The notes: generated from the letters alone by a model not told the origin. Shown: positions 42,587 to 51,447, counted from the stretch's first letter. The stretch: 64,000 bases of DNA from JAEUMG01 sp046349315 (GCA_046349315.1 JAXMCQ010000011.1:1-64000), one strand, 5' to 3'. A program made the numbers and translations.

Positions 42587-43414
42587 ATGAATGCCGAGAA
42601 TCCCAGAATTATGTGCAGTGGCGGCACGGCGCGTGACGTGAAGATGGCAATCCGGGACGCGAGCAAATATTACAGCACGCGCACCGGCGCGGTGCATGCC
42701 TTGGACTCCGTCTCCCTCGACGTCCGCGAAGGCGAGTTTCTCTGCATCCTGGGACCCTCCGGTTGTGGAAAGACGACATTGCTCTGGTCGATGGCCGGGC
42801 TGCACCCGCTTAGCAGTGGCGAGATCCGATTGGGAAATACGGTCGTCACCAAGCCAAATCCCGAAATCGCGATGATTTTTCAGGACGCCAATCTTCTGCC
42901 GTGGCGAAGTCTCGAGAAAAACATCGAGCTACCGTTCGAATTGAAGAGAAAGCCGCCCGACCGGTCCAAGATCAAAAAGCTCCTGGAGCGCGTTTCCCTG
43001 GCGGGTTTCGAAAAGAAATATCCACGCGAACTGTCGGGCGGCATGCAGCAACGCGCTTCGATCGTGAGGAGTCTTGCGGTCGACCCTTCCGTACTACTCA
43101 TGGACGAGCCTTTCGGCGCACTTGATGCCTTCACCCGTGATGAGATGAACCTGCTGATCCAGGAAATCTGGATGGAGACCGGCAAGACGATCGCATTCGT
43201 GACGCATTCCATTTCCGAGGCGATATTCTTGGCCGATCGCGTGGCTGTGATGTCGGCGCGCCCAGGCCGAATTGCCGAAATCTACGACGTCGACATTCCA
43301 CGCCCAAGGTCGGTTGAAATACAAACGAACCCTGATTTCATCGAGCGTGTTTTGCACATCAAGTCGCGCATCGAGCATGGTCGCGGTGCTGCCGCGGGGC
43401 TCGCAATCACATGA
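42587..43414 (+). CDS. ABC transporter ATP-binding protein (NitT/TauT family)
   Basis: A 275-residue ATPase of the SsuB/TauB/NrtD group. Walker A is GPSGCGKTT, the Q-loop is IFQDANLLPWRS, the signature is ELSGGMQQRASI and Walker B is VLLMDEPFGALD. The PWRS after the Q-loop is typical of the NitT/TauT class. The ATG at 42587 is preferred; a later ATG at MCSGG is possible. It is the first gene of the plus-strand arm and energises the permease at 43447-44292. Confidence 0.9.
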   Translation: MNAENPRIMCSGGTARDVKMAIRDASKYYSTRTGAVHALDSVSLDVREGEFLCILGPSGCGKTTLLWSMAGLHPLSSGEIRLGNTVVTKPNPEIAMIFQDANLLPWRSLEKNIELPFELKRKPPDRSKIKKLLERVSLAGFEKKYPRELSGGMQQRASIVRSLAVDPSVLLMDEPFGALDAFTRDEMNLLIQEIWMETGKTIAFVTHSISEAIFLADRVAVMSARPGRIAEIYDVDIPRPRSVEIQTNPDFIERVLHIKSRIEHGRGAAAGLAIT

Positions 43415-43446
43415 TCCGTATCCGGTCACGTTAAAGGAGAGCAGGC

Positions 43447-44292
43447 GTGGAGAAGGCGCTGGCCGAGAAGATACCGGAGTTCAACAAGAAGAATCAGGCG
43501 CCTTCGGGCGTAGGGCTTTCCGGCGCGTCATTTGGGCTTGGCGAACACCGCACCAAGCTTGAAATCATCGTTATCGCGCTTGTTGCTATCGTGATCGTTG
43601 GCGGTACCGAATTTCTGCTCACCGCCTTCAATGTTCCGCAATATGTCCTTCCCAAGCCGAGCCAGATCGTGATGGCGCTCATCACGGAATGGAAGTTCAT
43701 ATGGCCGCATCTGCTGATCACCATTTACGAGCTTCTCGTCGGATTTGCCATCGGCGGATCGATCGGGTTCATCCTCGCTGCCGTCATCACCCAGTTTCCT
43801 TTCGTTGAGAAAGTCATCACCCCCTATATTCTCCTCCTGGTGACGACGCCGATGCTCGCGTTGGTGCCGTTGTTGATCCTTCGCTTCGGCTTCGGCAGTG
43901 AACCTCGCATCATCGCTGTTGCATTGGCGAGCGGCCCGATGGTGATGATCAATTCCGCGACGGGCTTCCGGCGTGTCGATCTGGCAAAAATCGCCCTGGC
44001 GCGCTCCTTCGGCGCCAATACGTTCCAGATTTTCACCAAGATCCGCATTCCAATGGCGATGCCGATGATCATCGTCGGACTGATGGTCGGGTCCATCTTC
44101 GGCCTTCTGACGACGATCGGTGCGGAAATGGTCGGCGGTGCGGAGGGGCTGGGGAATCGCTTGACCTACTACTCGGCTTTGATCCGGATGCCGCAGTTCT
44201 TTGCGATCATCCTGATCCTCGCCATTCTCGGAATATCGATCTACATTTTCTTCTTCTGGCTCGGTAAAAAATGGGCCAGTTGGGAAGCATGA
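43447..44292 (+). CDS. ABC transporter permease (NitT/TauT family)
   Basis: A 281-residue membrane subunit of the SsuC/TauC type with about six hydrophobic segments. The cytoplasmic loop reads FRRVDLAKIALARSFGANTFQIFTKIRIPMAMPMIIVG, and the end FFFWLGKKWASWEA is typical. The start is GTG with AGGAG upstream. It lies 32 bases after the ATPase gene and is followed by the binding-protein gene after 73 bases. Substrates of this class include sulfonates, taurine, nitrate and aromatic or pyrimidine-like compounds. Confidence 0.9.
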   Translation: MEKALAEKIPEFNKKNQAPSGVGLSGASFGLGEHRTKLEIIVIALVAIVIVGGTEFLLTAFNVPQYVLPKPSQIVMALITEWKFIWPHLLITIYELLVGFAIGGSIGFILAAVITQFPFVEKVITPYILLLVTTPMLALVPLLILRFGFGSEPRIIAVALASGPMVMINSATGFRRVDLAKIALARSFGANTFQIFTKIRIPMAMPMIIVGLMVGSIFGLLTTIGAEMVGGAEGLGNRLTYYSALIRMPQFFAIILILAILGISIYIFFFWLGKKWASWEA

Positions 44293-44365
44293 AGCGGGTG
44301 AGCAGGCGGTAAAGCTGGCCGATCGGCGCGACCCGAAAGAAAAGGCAACAGTGGAGGAAATGAAA

Positions 44366-45493
44366 ATGGTTGAATACACGAAAATCGGGCGTCGCAAGTT
44401 TCTGACGCTGACAGCGACCGGAATCTCGGCTGTTACGCTGGGCGGGCTTATCGGGTCGCGCCAAGCACACGCCGCCGAAGCGGTTCGCTGGGTGAGCCCT
44501 CGCGGCACGGTGGAAGTGCTTGATGACTATCCGTACTGGGTCGCCAAGAAATTCGGCTATTTCGGCGATATCGAAACCACACTTGAGCCCGGCCCCTCGG
44601 AGGCGACGGCGACGGTCAAGCTGGTCGACCAGAACCAGGCTGATGTCGGCTTCCCATCACCGGGTGTCTTCTCGCTCGCTCTCGCGCAAGGCATTCCGCT
44701 CGTCTCGGTGTTTGAGATGGGTGGCGCAGATGTGTTCGACTTCGCCTTCCGGAAGGGTGAGGCACCCGCCGACATCAAGGGTCTCGAAGGCAAGACGATC
44801 GTTCTCGGCAGTGCTGGGTGGCAATCGATCGCCGACCCGATGCTGAAAGCTGCCGGCGTCGATATCACCAAGGTGAAATATGTCGATGCAGGCTGGCCCA
44901 CCTGGGGCACGGCAGTCGCGCAAGGGAAAGGCGACACGGCCTTGTCCTGGGAGGGCCTCCGCGCGCAGTGGAAAGGCCAGGGACTTGATTTCGACTACAT
45001 TCTCGGCCGGAACTTCTCCAAGCTCCCCGCCAATAGCATGGTGATCCGCAAGGCGGACTTCGAGGATGCTGCCAAGAAGGATCTATATGAGAGGTATTTC
45101 AGGGCATGGGCGGCCGGTCTTGAATTCGGCCATCTCAATCCCCGCGCCGCGACGCAGATCGTCATGGAGCAGTTCCCGGGTCTGTCGTCGCAGATGACGC
45201 CCGAAGTTGCCACCGAATCGATGATGCAGCTGGCCAACGTCTTCCGCGGCCGCTGGGACGAACGCAAGAAGTGGGGCTTCCACATTCTCGACAGCTGGCA
45301 GTTGTTTTTCGACACCGGCCGCGAGATCGGCCAGATCAGCGGCGACTTCAAGACTGAAGACGTCGTCAAGAACGATTATGTCGATGCCGCCAACGCTTTC
45401 GACGCCGCTAAGGTCAAGGCGGATGCCGATGGCTTCGCATTGTCTGATGCCTATAAGGGCGTCGACGTCGACGCGATCAGCAAGCGGCTCTGA
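44366..45493 (+). CDS. ABC substrate-binding protein with Tat leader (NitT/TauT family)
   Basis: A 375-residue periplasmic binding protein of the NMT1/SsuA-like class. The leader has a twin-arginine motif, IGRRKFLTLTA (residues 7-17), a hydrophobic core and QAHA. The mature part has DYPYWVAKKFGYFGDIETTLEP, DVGFPSPGVFSLALAQGIPLV and GKTIVLGSAGWQSIADPML, in line with the family. Several in-frame starts cluster here; GGAGG is 8 bases before the ATG at 44366, which I use. A strong terminator follows, so the downstream genes are partly uncoupled. Confidence 0.88.
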   Translation: MVEYTKIGRRKFLTLTATGISAVTLGGLIGSRQAHAAEAVRWVSPRGTVEVLDDYPYWVAKKFGYFGDIETTLEPGPSEATATVKLVDQNQADVGFPSPGVFSLALAQGIPLVSVFEMGGADVFDFAFRKGEAPADIKGLEGKTIVLGSAGWQSIADPMLKAAGVDITKVKYVDAGWPTWGTAVAQGKGDTALSWEGLRAQWKGQGLDFDYILGRNFSKLPANSMVIRKADFEDAAKKDLYERYFRAWAAGLEFGHLNPRAATQIVMEQFPGLSSQMTPEVATESMMQLANVFRGRWDERKKWGFHILDSWQLFFDTGREIGQISGDFKTEDVVKNDYVDAANAFDAAKVKADADGFALSDAYKGVDVDAISKRL

Positions 45494-45501
45494 CCTCATC
45501 T

Positions 45502-45527
45502 GGCGGCGGCGCTTTGGCGCCGCCGCC
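45502..45527 (+). terminator. Strong hairpin after the binding-protein gene
   Basis: Perfect 11-base arms GGCGGCGGCGC / GCGCCGCCGCC with a TTTG loop are followed by GTTTTCT. It starts 8 bases past the binding-protein stop and should act as an intrinsic terminator or attenuator before the enzyme genes 45553-49943. Confidence 0.85.
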
Positions 45528-45552
45528 GTTTTCTCTGAGAGGCGCGCTCTTC

Positions 45553-45900
45553 GTGTTCGTATTCGATCATGTCGGCATTACCACTACCGTGCCGCAGCCC
45601 GGCGAGAATTGGGTCGAGCAGAGCAAGGTGTGGGTGACGAACCCGCATGAACACCCCGAACACATCGAATTTCTGCGCTACGAGCCTGACAGCACGGTGC
45701 CTGACATCATCAAGGCCAACCCCCATGTCGCCTTTCGCGTTGAAGCGCTGGGTCCATACATAGATGGACAAGAAATCGTCATCCCGCCTTTCGTCGTCGG
45801 CGACTTTCTCGAAGTCGTCTTCATCCGCAAGCACAATACGATTTTTGAATATATGCACTATCTGAAGGAAGGTTGGTTCTCCGGCCAACCGTCGAAATGA
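45553..45900 (+). CDS. VOC (glyoxalase-like) superfamily small protein
   Basis: A 115-residue protein starting at GTG 45553. It opens VFVFDHVGITTTVPQPGENW, typical of one VOC beta-alpha-beta-beta-beta module, and contains EHPEHIEFLRYEPDS and FEYMHYLKEGW with candidate metal-binding His/Glu. It is half the length of two-module VOC enzymes, so it may act as a dimer. The start is not certain: GAGAGG lies about 11 bases upstream. Its stop overlaps the next gene by 4 bases, so it is translationally coupled to the TIM-barrel-like enzyme. Confidence 0.68.
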   Translation: MFVFDHVGITTTVPQPGENWVEQSKVWVTNPHEHPEHIEFLRYEPDSTVPDIIKANPHVAFRVEALGPYIDGQEIVIPPFVVGDFLEVVFIRKHNTIFEYMHYLKEGWFSGQPSK

Positions 45901-47084
45901 GCTACCGCGCGATCTATTCCTATGCCTGGGATCTCTTAGAGGCGGGGATTCCTGAATCTCAGCGGCAGTTCCTTGCGCTCGGTCTTGATACCGTCACTGT
46001 CGCCGGCAGCTATCATGCGGGCAAGTTCCTCAGGCCGCACGGTCGCGACGGCAAGGTTTATTTCCCGGAGGATGGAACGGCCTATTTCAAGACGACGCCC
46101 AGCTATTACGGCGCAATCAAGCCGGTTTCGAATTCGATCCTCGCCAGCAACGACGTCATAGCCGGACTCGCCGCAACCAAGACGATGGCGGTTAACGTCT
46201 GGCTGGTCTTGATGCACAACACGCTGCTTGGCACAGCCAATCCAAGTTCGTGCGTCACCAATGCGTTTGGCGACCATTATGTCTATAATCTCTGTCCATC
46301 GGCGCTCGAAGCCCGCGCTTATGCCGTGGCCCTCGCAAAGGATGTCGCCGATCACTACGAGATTTCCGGGCTCTCGCTCGAATCGCCGGGCTTTCTGCCT
46401 TATGCACACGGCTTCCACCATGAATTCGCGCTCAACGCGCCGAACCGCTGGCTCGATGCGCAGCTTGGTCTGTGTTTCTGCGATCATTGCGTGGGTTCCG
46501 CCCAGTCCGTTGGCATCGATGCGCGGGGCTTGAAGGCTCAGGTCGCCGCCGACATCACCGCGTATCTCGCAAGCGATGTCGATTTTCCGCCCGACATGGC
46601 GGAAGCATTCTGGCTGGCGGATGCGCGCAGCGACGGAACTCTTCGCTCCTATCTCGACTGGCGATGCGACGTCGTCACTTCGTTGATTTCCGAAATTCGC
46701 GCGGCGGTTCGCAAGGATATCAACGTTGCTGTCATTCCTTCGGTGGCGCGGCCCACGGCCGGTGCTTGGTACGAAGGAAGCGATCTCGCAGCGCTCGCGC
46801 AGACCGCGGGAATTATCGAAGCGTGCTTCTATGAACCGGGCGCCAACCGGGTGAAGGCCGATCTCCTCGATATCAAGCGGCGATTGAGCGGGGTTGGTAC
46901 GCTACGGGGAATTCTGCGGCCGGCCTATCCGGACTTCGCTAGTCGCGGGGAATTCCTCGCTGCGATCGAAGCGCTGGTCAGTGGCGGCGTGCGCGAACTC
47001 GCCTTCTACAATTGGGGCCATTTGCGCAGCGCCAATGTCGCCTGGATTGGTGATGCGATGAAGATACTGGATGCTCGCGCATGA
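45897..47084 (+). CDS. Unassigned TIM-barrel-like, possible glycoside-hydrolase-fold protein
   Basis: A 395-residue protein not assigned with confidence. The opening YSYAWDLLEAGIPESQRQFLALGLDTVTVAGSYH resembles the first barrel strands of GH-fold proteins, and SGLSLESPGF (Glu near residue 162) could supply a barrel-strand acid. A compact C193-x-C195-x2-C198 motif with His197 may bind a metal. FYNWGHL near the end could be the last strand. No signal peptide, so it is cytoplasmic. It is coupled to the VOC gene (4-base overlap upstream) and to the SDR gene (4-base overlap downstream). A hydrolase or isomerase of the imported compound is possible. Confidence 0.72.
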   Translation: MSYRAIYSYAWDLLEAGIPESQRQFLALGLDTVTVAGSYHAGKFLRPHGRDGKVYFPEDGTAYFKTTPSYYGAIKPVSNSILASNDVIAGLAATKTMAVNVWLVLMHNTLLGTANPSSCVTNAFGDHYVYNLCPSALEARAYAVALAKDVADHYEISGLSLESPGFLPYAHGFHHEFALNAPNRWLDAQLGLCFCDHCVGSAQSVGIDARGLKAQVAADITAYLASDVDFPPDMAEAFWLADARSDGTLRSYLDWRCDVVTSLISEIRAAVRKDINVAVIPSVARPTAGAWYEGSDLAALAQTAGIIEACFYEPGANRVKADLLDIKRRLSGVGTLRGILRPAYPDFASRGEFLAAIEALVSGGVRELAFYNWGHLRSANVAWIGDAMKILDARA

Positions 47085-47860
47085 TGTTCAAAGACAAGGT
47101 CGTCGCCATTACCGGCGCTGCGGGGGGTATTGGTCAAAGCCTGTGCCGCTATTTCGCGGAAGAGGGTGCATTGATCGCCGCGATCGACAAAAGTCCCGAG
47201 ACAGAGACGTTTGCGCGGGAACTCACCAATCGGGGAGCGCGCGGTTACGTTGTCGACGTCGGGGATGCCGGCGCCGTGTCTTCGTCGTTCACGAAGATCG
47301 CAGCCGACTTGGGCTCCGTTGATATTCTCATCAACAATGCTGGCTTCTCCGAACATCCGACCTTTGCCAGGACCGACCCTGCCGGCTGGCAGCATGATGT
47401 CAACGGTAATCTCAATGGCGCCTATTACTGTGCGCATGCCGTATTGCCGGGAATGCAGAAGAAGCAGGGCGGCAGCATCATCGCGATCGGTTCGGTCAAC
47501 GGATTGGGCGCCTTGGGCGATCCCGCCTATAGTGCGGCGAAGGCCGGAATGATTTCACTCACCCGGTCGCTCGCCATTGAATATGGCCGGTTCAATATCC
47601 GATCAAACATCATATTGCCCGGCACGGTACGGACTCCTTTGTGGGAGCGTCGTGCCTCCAAGGATTCGACCGTGCTAGAGACGCTGCGGCGCTGGTATCC
47701 GCTCGGCCGCATCGTCGAACCGATCGATGTTGCGCGTACCGTCGGGTTTCTTGCGTCTGATGCCGCGGCTGCCATTACCGGCGTTTCATTGCCGGTGGAT
47801 TGTGGCTTATCAGCAGGCAATATTGTGATGGCGCGCGAACTCACCCTCGAAAATTTCTGA
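47081..47860 (+). CDS. SDR family oxidoreductase
   Basis: A 259-residue classical SDR with TGAAGGIG for NAD(P), INNAGF, IGSVNG with the serine, and YSAAK as the Tyr-Lys pair. It starts with two ATGs in a row, overlapping the stop of the TIM-barrel-like gene by 4 bases. It is followed after 11 bases by a Gfo/Idh gene. In this operon it is one of three dehydrogenases that probably act on the same carbon skeleton. Confidence 0.9.
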   Translation: MMFKDKVVAITGAAGGIGQSLCRYFAEEGALIAAIDKSPETETFARELTNRGARGYVVDVGDAGAVSSSFTKIAADLGSVDILINNAGFSEHPTFARTDPAGWQHDVNGNLNGAYYCAHAVLPGMQKKQGGSIIAIGSVNGLGALGDPAYSAAKAGMISLTRSLAIEYGRFNIRSNIILPGTVRTPLWERRASKDSTVLETLRRWYPLGRIVEPIDVARTVGFLASDAAAAITGVSLPVDCGLSAGNIVMARELTLENF

Positions 47861-47871
47861 AGAGGCGGGCA

Positions 47872-48876
47872 ATGGACAGGCTGCGGATCGGCGTTATCGG
47901 GCTCGGATGGTTCGGGGAGATCCATTGCGAAGCCATTCTCGGCGTTCCAAACCTCGAACTTGCGGCGCTTTGCACGCGGACGCCCGAGCGGTTGAAAGCG
48001 CTCGCCGCAAAATTCGGCGTCAAAAAGACATTCCGCGACTATCACGACATGCTGGCCGATCCCGACATCGATGCCGTCTCGATCGTCACCATGTGGGACC
48101 AGCATACGGAGCCTACGCTGGCCGCCCTTGCGGCCGGCAAGCATGTCTTTCTCGAAAAGCCGATGGCCTCGACGGTCGCCGACTGCAACAAGATCATCGC
48201 AGCCTCGAAGAAGGCGAAAGGCATCTTGCAGATCGGTCATATCTGCCGCTTCAATCCGCGCTACCGCATGGCCAAGCAGGCGATCGATGCGGGCAAGATC
48301 GGCAAGATCGTCGCCATGAGTTCGCGGCGCAATATCCCCGCCGCTTGGACGCCGGAAATCCTGAACAAGATCGGGCCCATCGTCGGCGATGCAATCCATG
48401 ACACCGATCTCATGCTGTGGTTTACCGGCGATCGCGTCGCGAGTGCCTATGCCCATACGGTGAGCGTGCGCGGGCTCAAATTCCCCGATATCGGCCAAAC
48501 CATGTATCGCTTCAGGGGTGGTGCGACAGCGACGCTCGAAACCGTCTGGTGCATGCCGGAGAAAACGCCGTTCGACATCGACGAGCGGATGTCGATTATC
48601 GGAACCGAAGGCATCATTCATATACAGGATACGTTCCCGAATTTGGGGATAGTATCGGCCGACAAGCTTCACAGCCCCGATACGACCTATTGGCCGATGT
48701 TCGATGGCGTGCGGGGCGGCGCGTTACGCGAGGAATTCGGCTATTTTGCCGCTCATGCGCTGAAGGGAAAGACGCCGGCCATTGGCAGGCCGGAGGATGC
48801 GGCCGCTGCCCTTGAGGCGACGCTGGCGGCAGAGGAATCGGCGCGAACAGGCGCGGTTGTCAAAATCGGCGCATAG
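47872..48876 (+). CDS. Gfo/Idh/MocA family oxidoreductase
   Basis: A 334-residue dehydrogenase: Rossmann motif GVIGLGWFGEIHCE, lysine motif LEKPMASTV and active-site DAIHDTDLMLW. Similar in shape to myo-inositol 2-dehydrogenases. The start at 47872 is 11 bases after the SDR stop; the longer open frame overlaps the SDR and is rejected. It is followed after 23 bases by another Gfo/Idh gene. Confidence 0.9.
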   Translation: MDRLRIGVIGLGWFGEIHCEAILGVPNLELAALCTRTPERLKALAAKFGVKKTFRDYHDMLADPDIDAVSIVTMWDQHTEPTLAALAAGKHVFLEKPMASTVADCNKIIAASKKAKGILQIGHICRFNPRYRMAKQAIDAGKIGKIVAMSSRRNIPAAWTPEILNKIGPIVGDAIHDTDLMLWFTGDRVASAYAHTVSVRGLKFPDIGQTMYRFRGGATATLETVWCMPEKTPFDIDERMSIIGTEGIIHIQDTFPNLGIVSADKLHSPDTTYWPMFDGVRGGALREEFGYFAAHALKGKTPAIGRPEDAAAALEATLAAEESARTGAVVKIGA

Positions 48877-48899
48877 TCGGGCTTCAGGGAGGATCTCCA

Positions 48900-49943
48900 A
48901 TGGCGAAAAAGCGAGTTCTAGTCGTTGGCTTGGGCAATATGGGAATGAGCCACGCGCTCGCCTATACGCGCATTCCGGAGTTCGAAGTCGTCGGCGTCTG
49001 CGAGCGCCGCATTGCCAAGCGGGATTTGCCGGAAGCGCTCAAGGGCGCCAAGAAATTTGACAATTTCGACAAGGCGCTTGCCGAATTGAAGCCGGACGTC
49101 GTCTCGATCAATACTCTTCCTGACACCCATGCCCAGTTTGCGATCAAGGCGATGGAGGCGGGTGCGCATGTCTTTGTCGAGAAGCCATTGGCTGACAATG
49201 CGGAGAATGCCGAGAAAGTGGTGGCGACCGCCAAGCGCACCGGCAAGAAACTGGTGATCGGCTATATCCTGCGGCAGCACCCGTCCTGGATAAAATTCAT
49301 CGAGATCGCGCGCCAGCTCGGGACTCCGCTGGTTTTTCGGATGAACTTGAACCAGCAGTCGAATGGCGAGACCTGGGCCTGGCACAAGCGGCTCATGGAT
49401 TCGTTCCCGCCGATCGTCGATTGCGGCGTCCATTACGTCGATATCATGTGCCAAATGACGAAGGCCAAGCCGGTCAAGGTTCATGCTGTTGGGGCGAGGC
49501 TGACAAACGAAGTCAAGCTCAACAATTACGGAATGCTGCAGGTCAGCTTCGATGATGGCTCGGTCGGCTGGTACGAGGCCGGCTGGGGGCCGATGATGAG
49601 CGAGACGGCTTTCTTCGTGAAAGACGTGATCGGCCCGAAAGGATCTGTTTCCATCGTCATGGCCGAGACCTCGGGCAATGTGAAATCAGACGACATCAAT
49701 GCCCACACCAAGACCAATCAGATTCTTTGGCATCATTCCGACATGTCCAAGCCCGATGAGCGGATCGATATGAGTGACGAGCCGAGTCATGACGATCTGT
49801 GCGAGCGCGAGCAGCGCTACCTGCTCAAGGCCATTGAAGAGGATATCGACCTCAGCGACCACATGAATGATGGCGTCAAGAGCCTCAAAATCGTGCTGGC
49901 CGCCGATCGCTCAATCCATGAAGGGCAGGTCGTCAACCTCTAG
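48900..49943 (+). CDS. Gfo/Idh/MocA family oxidoreductase
   Basis: A 347-residue dehydrogenase with VVGLGNMGMSHALAY at the N-terminus, VEKPLADNAENAEK with the lysine, and DCGVHYVDIMCQ with the histidine. GGAGG precedes the ATG. The C-terminal region contains a polar segment DEPSHDDLCEREQRYLL. It is the last gene of the plus-strand arm of the RpiR locus and borders the mobile-DNA region. Confidence 0.9.
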   Translation: MAKKRVLVVGLGNMGMSHALAYTRIPEFEVVGVCERRIAKRDLPEALKGAKKFDNFDKALAELKPDVVSINTLPDTHAQFAIKAMEAGAHVFVEKPLADNAENAEKVVATAKRTGKKLVIGYILRQHPSWIKFIEIARQLGTPLVFRMNLNQQSNGETWAWHKRLMDSFPPIVDCGVHYVDIMCQMTKAKPVKVHAVGARLTNEVKLNNYGMLQVSFDDGSVGWYEAGWGPMMSETAFFVKDVIGPKGSVSIVMAETSGNVKSDDINAHTKTNQILWHHSDMSKPDERIDMSDEPSHDDLCEREQRYLLKAIEEDIDLSDHMNDGVKSLKIVLAADRSIHEGQVVNL

Positions 49944-50315
49944 GATGCGTGCCGGCTGGGGCTGTTGTCAGGGCAGAGCCCCGTCGTTCGAGGAAGGCCT
50001 TAGCCTCCAGACCGTTACATATGGCGGAGGGAGAGGAACTAAGGTCCAACCTTCTCCACCCCGACGCCTCCACCAGTAGATTGAGCGTGCCAACGCCCAT
50101 ACCGGCATAAGACGCTCCACGAATTCTGCCAACCCGCATCCGGAGAAACAAGGGTGGGTGCAGTTCCAATCGGCAGCCGGCTGTTTCAATAACATCGGCC
50201 AAAACCCAACATCTTCGAGAAATAGACTTGGGCTGCCCTGAGTTTCAGCCACGATTTTACAGGGCTGGGGTGCAGGCGCCACGGAAACTCCACAGCGCCC
50301 CGCGTTGATGCTCTC
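49944..50315. other. Gap without a recognisable gene
   Basis: I see no credible gene here. Minus-strand open frames of up to about 104 codons have no family likeness and unlikely composition. The region leads into the broken SnoaL-like gene and is probably decayed DNA. Confidence 0.5.
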
Positions 50316-50670
50316 CTACTTTTCGAAGGCTCCCATCTGATAGAGGCCACCAAGCCAGTTCTCGACATGCCAGGTCCTTGCGACGAGTCCATCCGCATTG
50401 AACTCGTGAATGTCGATCGTCATGATTTACACCGGCCGGTTCTTGGCAGGGAATCCGGCAAAGCTGCCAACATTCTTCGCCTCGAACGTGGAGCGGACCA
50501 CAACTTTGTTGCCCTCTTCGATGATGTCCTCGGTTGTCAACTTAGTATTGGCGAAGATCTCAGCATACTTCGGAATGATCGGCTTGAAGCCGTCGCGCCC
50601 GGACCCTGGCCAGGATTCATTGGCACGTCGACCCAGTCAGGTGCGAGGATCTTGTGAATCGGCGCCGTCG
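50316..50670 (-). pseudogene. SnoaL-like/ester-cyclase family pseudogene
   Basis: The minus strand encodes a recognisable SnoaL-type protein end: ILAPDWVDVPMNPGQGPG, then in another frame RDGFKPIIPKYAEIF...TTEDIIEEGNKVVVRSTFEAKN...FAGFPAKNRPV, and finally IMTIDIHEFNADG...ARTWHVENWLGGLYQMGAFEK and a stop. A one-base frameshift lies near 50595-50602 and an in-frame TAA at 50427-50429. The 5' part is missing: at about 50670 the sequence changes to an IS21-like remnant. The gene is therefore dead, with three independent lesions. Confidence 0.78.
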
Positions 50671-50888
50671 ATTGACCCCTTACTATCGAGCAAGTTCAAT
50701 AGCTTGGGACGCCGATCGGCGTCCAAATCGCGCGCCGATTTACACCGAATCCGGCCGATCGTCTCCACAGTCAGCATTCCCCCTCGCTGCTCGCTTTCGA
50801 ATCAAAGCAAACAGCGCAACAGGCCAAACCTCAGGGGGTCAAATTTGGACGCCGATCCCCCGCATCAGGGGGTCAAAATTGCATGCCT
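50671..50888. mobile_element. IS21-like end remnant
   Basis: Repeated terminal-type motifs occur here without any transposase gene: TGACCCCT at 50673, a perfect palindrome GACGCCGATCGGCGTC at 50708-50723, and two copies of TCAGGGGGTCAAA (50831 and 50865). The GGACGCCGAT motif recurs at 50847. I recall this pattern from the multiple end repeats of rhizobial IS21-family elements. Only an end is left. Confidence 0.42.
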
Positions 50889-50945
50889 AATCACAAACTG
50901 GGTTGCGCGCCCCGATCGGGGCCACGCGCGGATTTCACTTCCTTT

Positions 50946-51368
50946 CTAGCCACGGACCACCTCTTGCGCATTCGCTTCGATCGGCTCCCACAGGCCGAAA
51001 TGGGCACCGACGGAATCCTGGATGAGCGCTATACGCGCGACACCGGAAACTTCGAACGGGCGTACAATCACCTTGCCGTCGAAACAGGCGGCCCGCCCTG
51101 CGGCATCGGCCACATCGTCCACGTGGATGTAAGGCGTCCAGTGCGAGGCCACGCCCAGATTGAGTTGGTTACGCCTCAATTGATACAGGGAGCCAACATT
51201 CTGGCCGGATAACTGCACATATGTGAACCTGCCGCCATTCGCCGGCTGCTCGCGAAAAGCCCAACCGAACAACTGGCCATAAAATGCCTTGGCGCGTTCG
51301 GCATCGGTCGCTGCCAGATCCACCCAGCAGAACCGCCCGGCGTTTATGTCAGTGAGGTTCGCCATCAT
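50946..51368 (-). CDS. VOC family (glyoxalase-like) protein
   Basis: A 140-residue VOC protein: INAGRFCWVDLAATDAERAKAFYGQLFGW at the N-terminus, HWTPYIHVDDVADAAGRAACFDGKVIVRPFEV, and GAHFGLWEP near the end with the usual glutamate position. Two ATGs occur in a row at 51368 and 51365; GGAGG lies 7 bases upstream. The gene looks intact although both neighbours are broken. Members are often annotated as glyoxalase or bleomycin-resistance-like; the substrate is unknown. Confidence 0.8.
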   Translation of the reverse strand: MMANLTDINAGRFCWVDLAATDAERAKAFYGQLFGWAFREQPANGGRFTYVQLSGQNVGSLYQLRRNQLNLGVASHWTPYIHVDDVADAAGRAACFDGKVIVRPFEVSGVARIALIQDSVGAHFGLWEPIEANAQEVVRG

Positions 51369-51447
51369 TGCAGCCTCCAGCGTTGCGGTGTCTCTGCATA
51401 TGGAGTGAGGGCGCCGCCGGACCATCCAGCGCGGCGGCGCCGCATCG

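Noticed and set aside
49968..50282. A 104-codon minus-strand open frame between the last Gfo/Idh gene and the SnoaL-like pseudogene
   Set aside because: Composition is odd (many Trp, Pro and Cys), there is no ribosome site and no family likeness. It is probably chance in decayed DNA.
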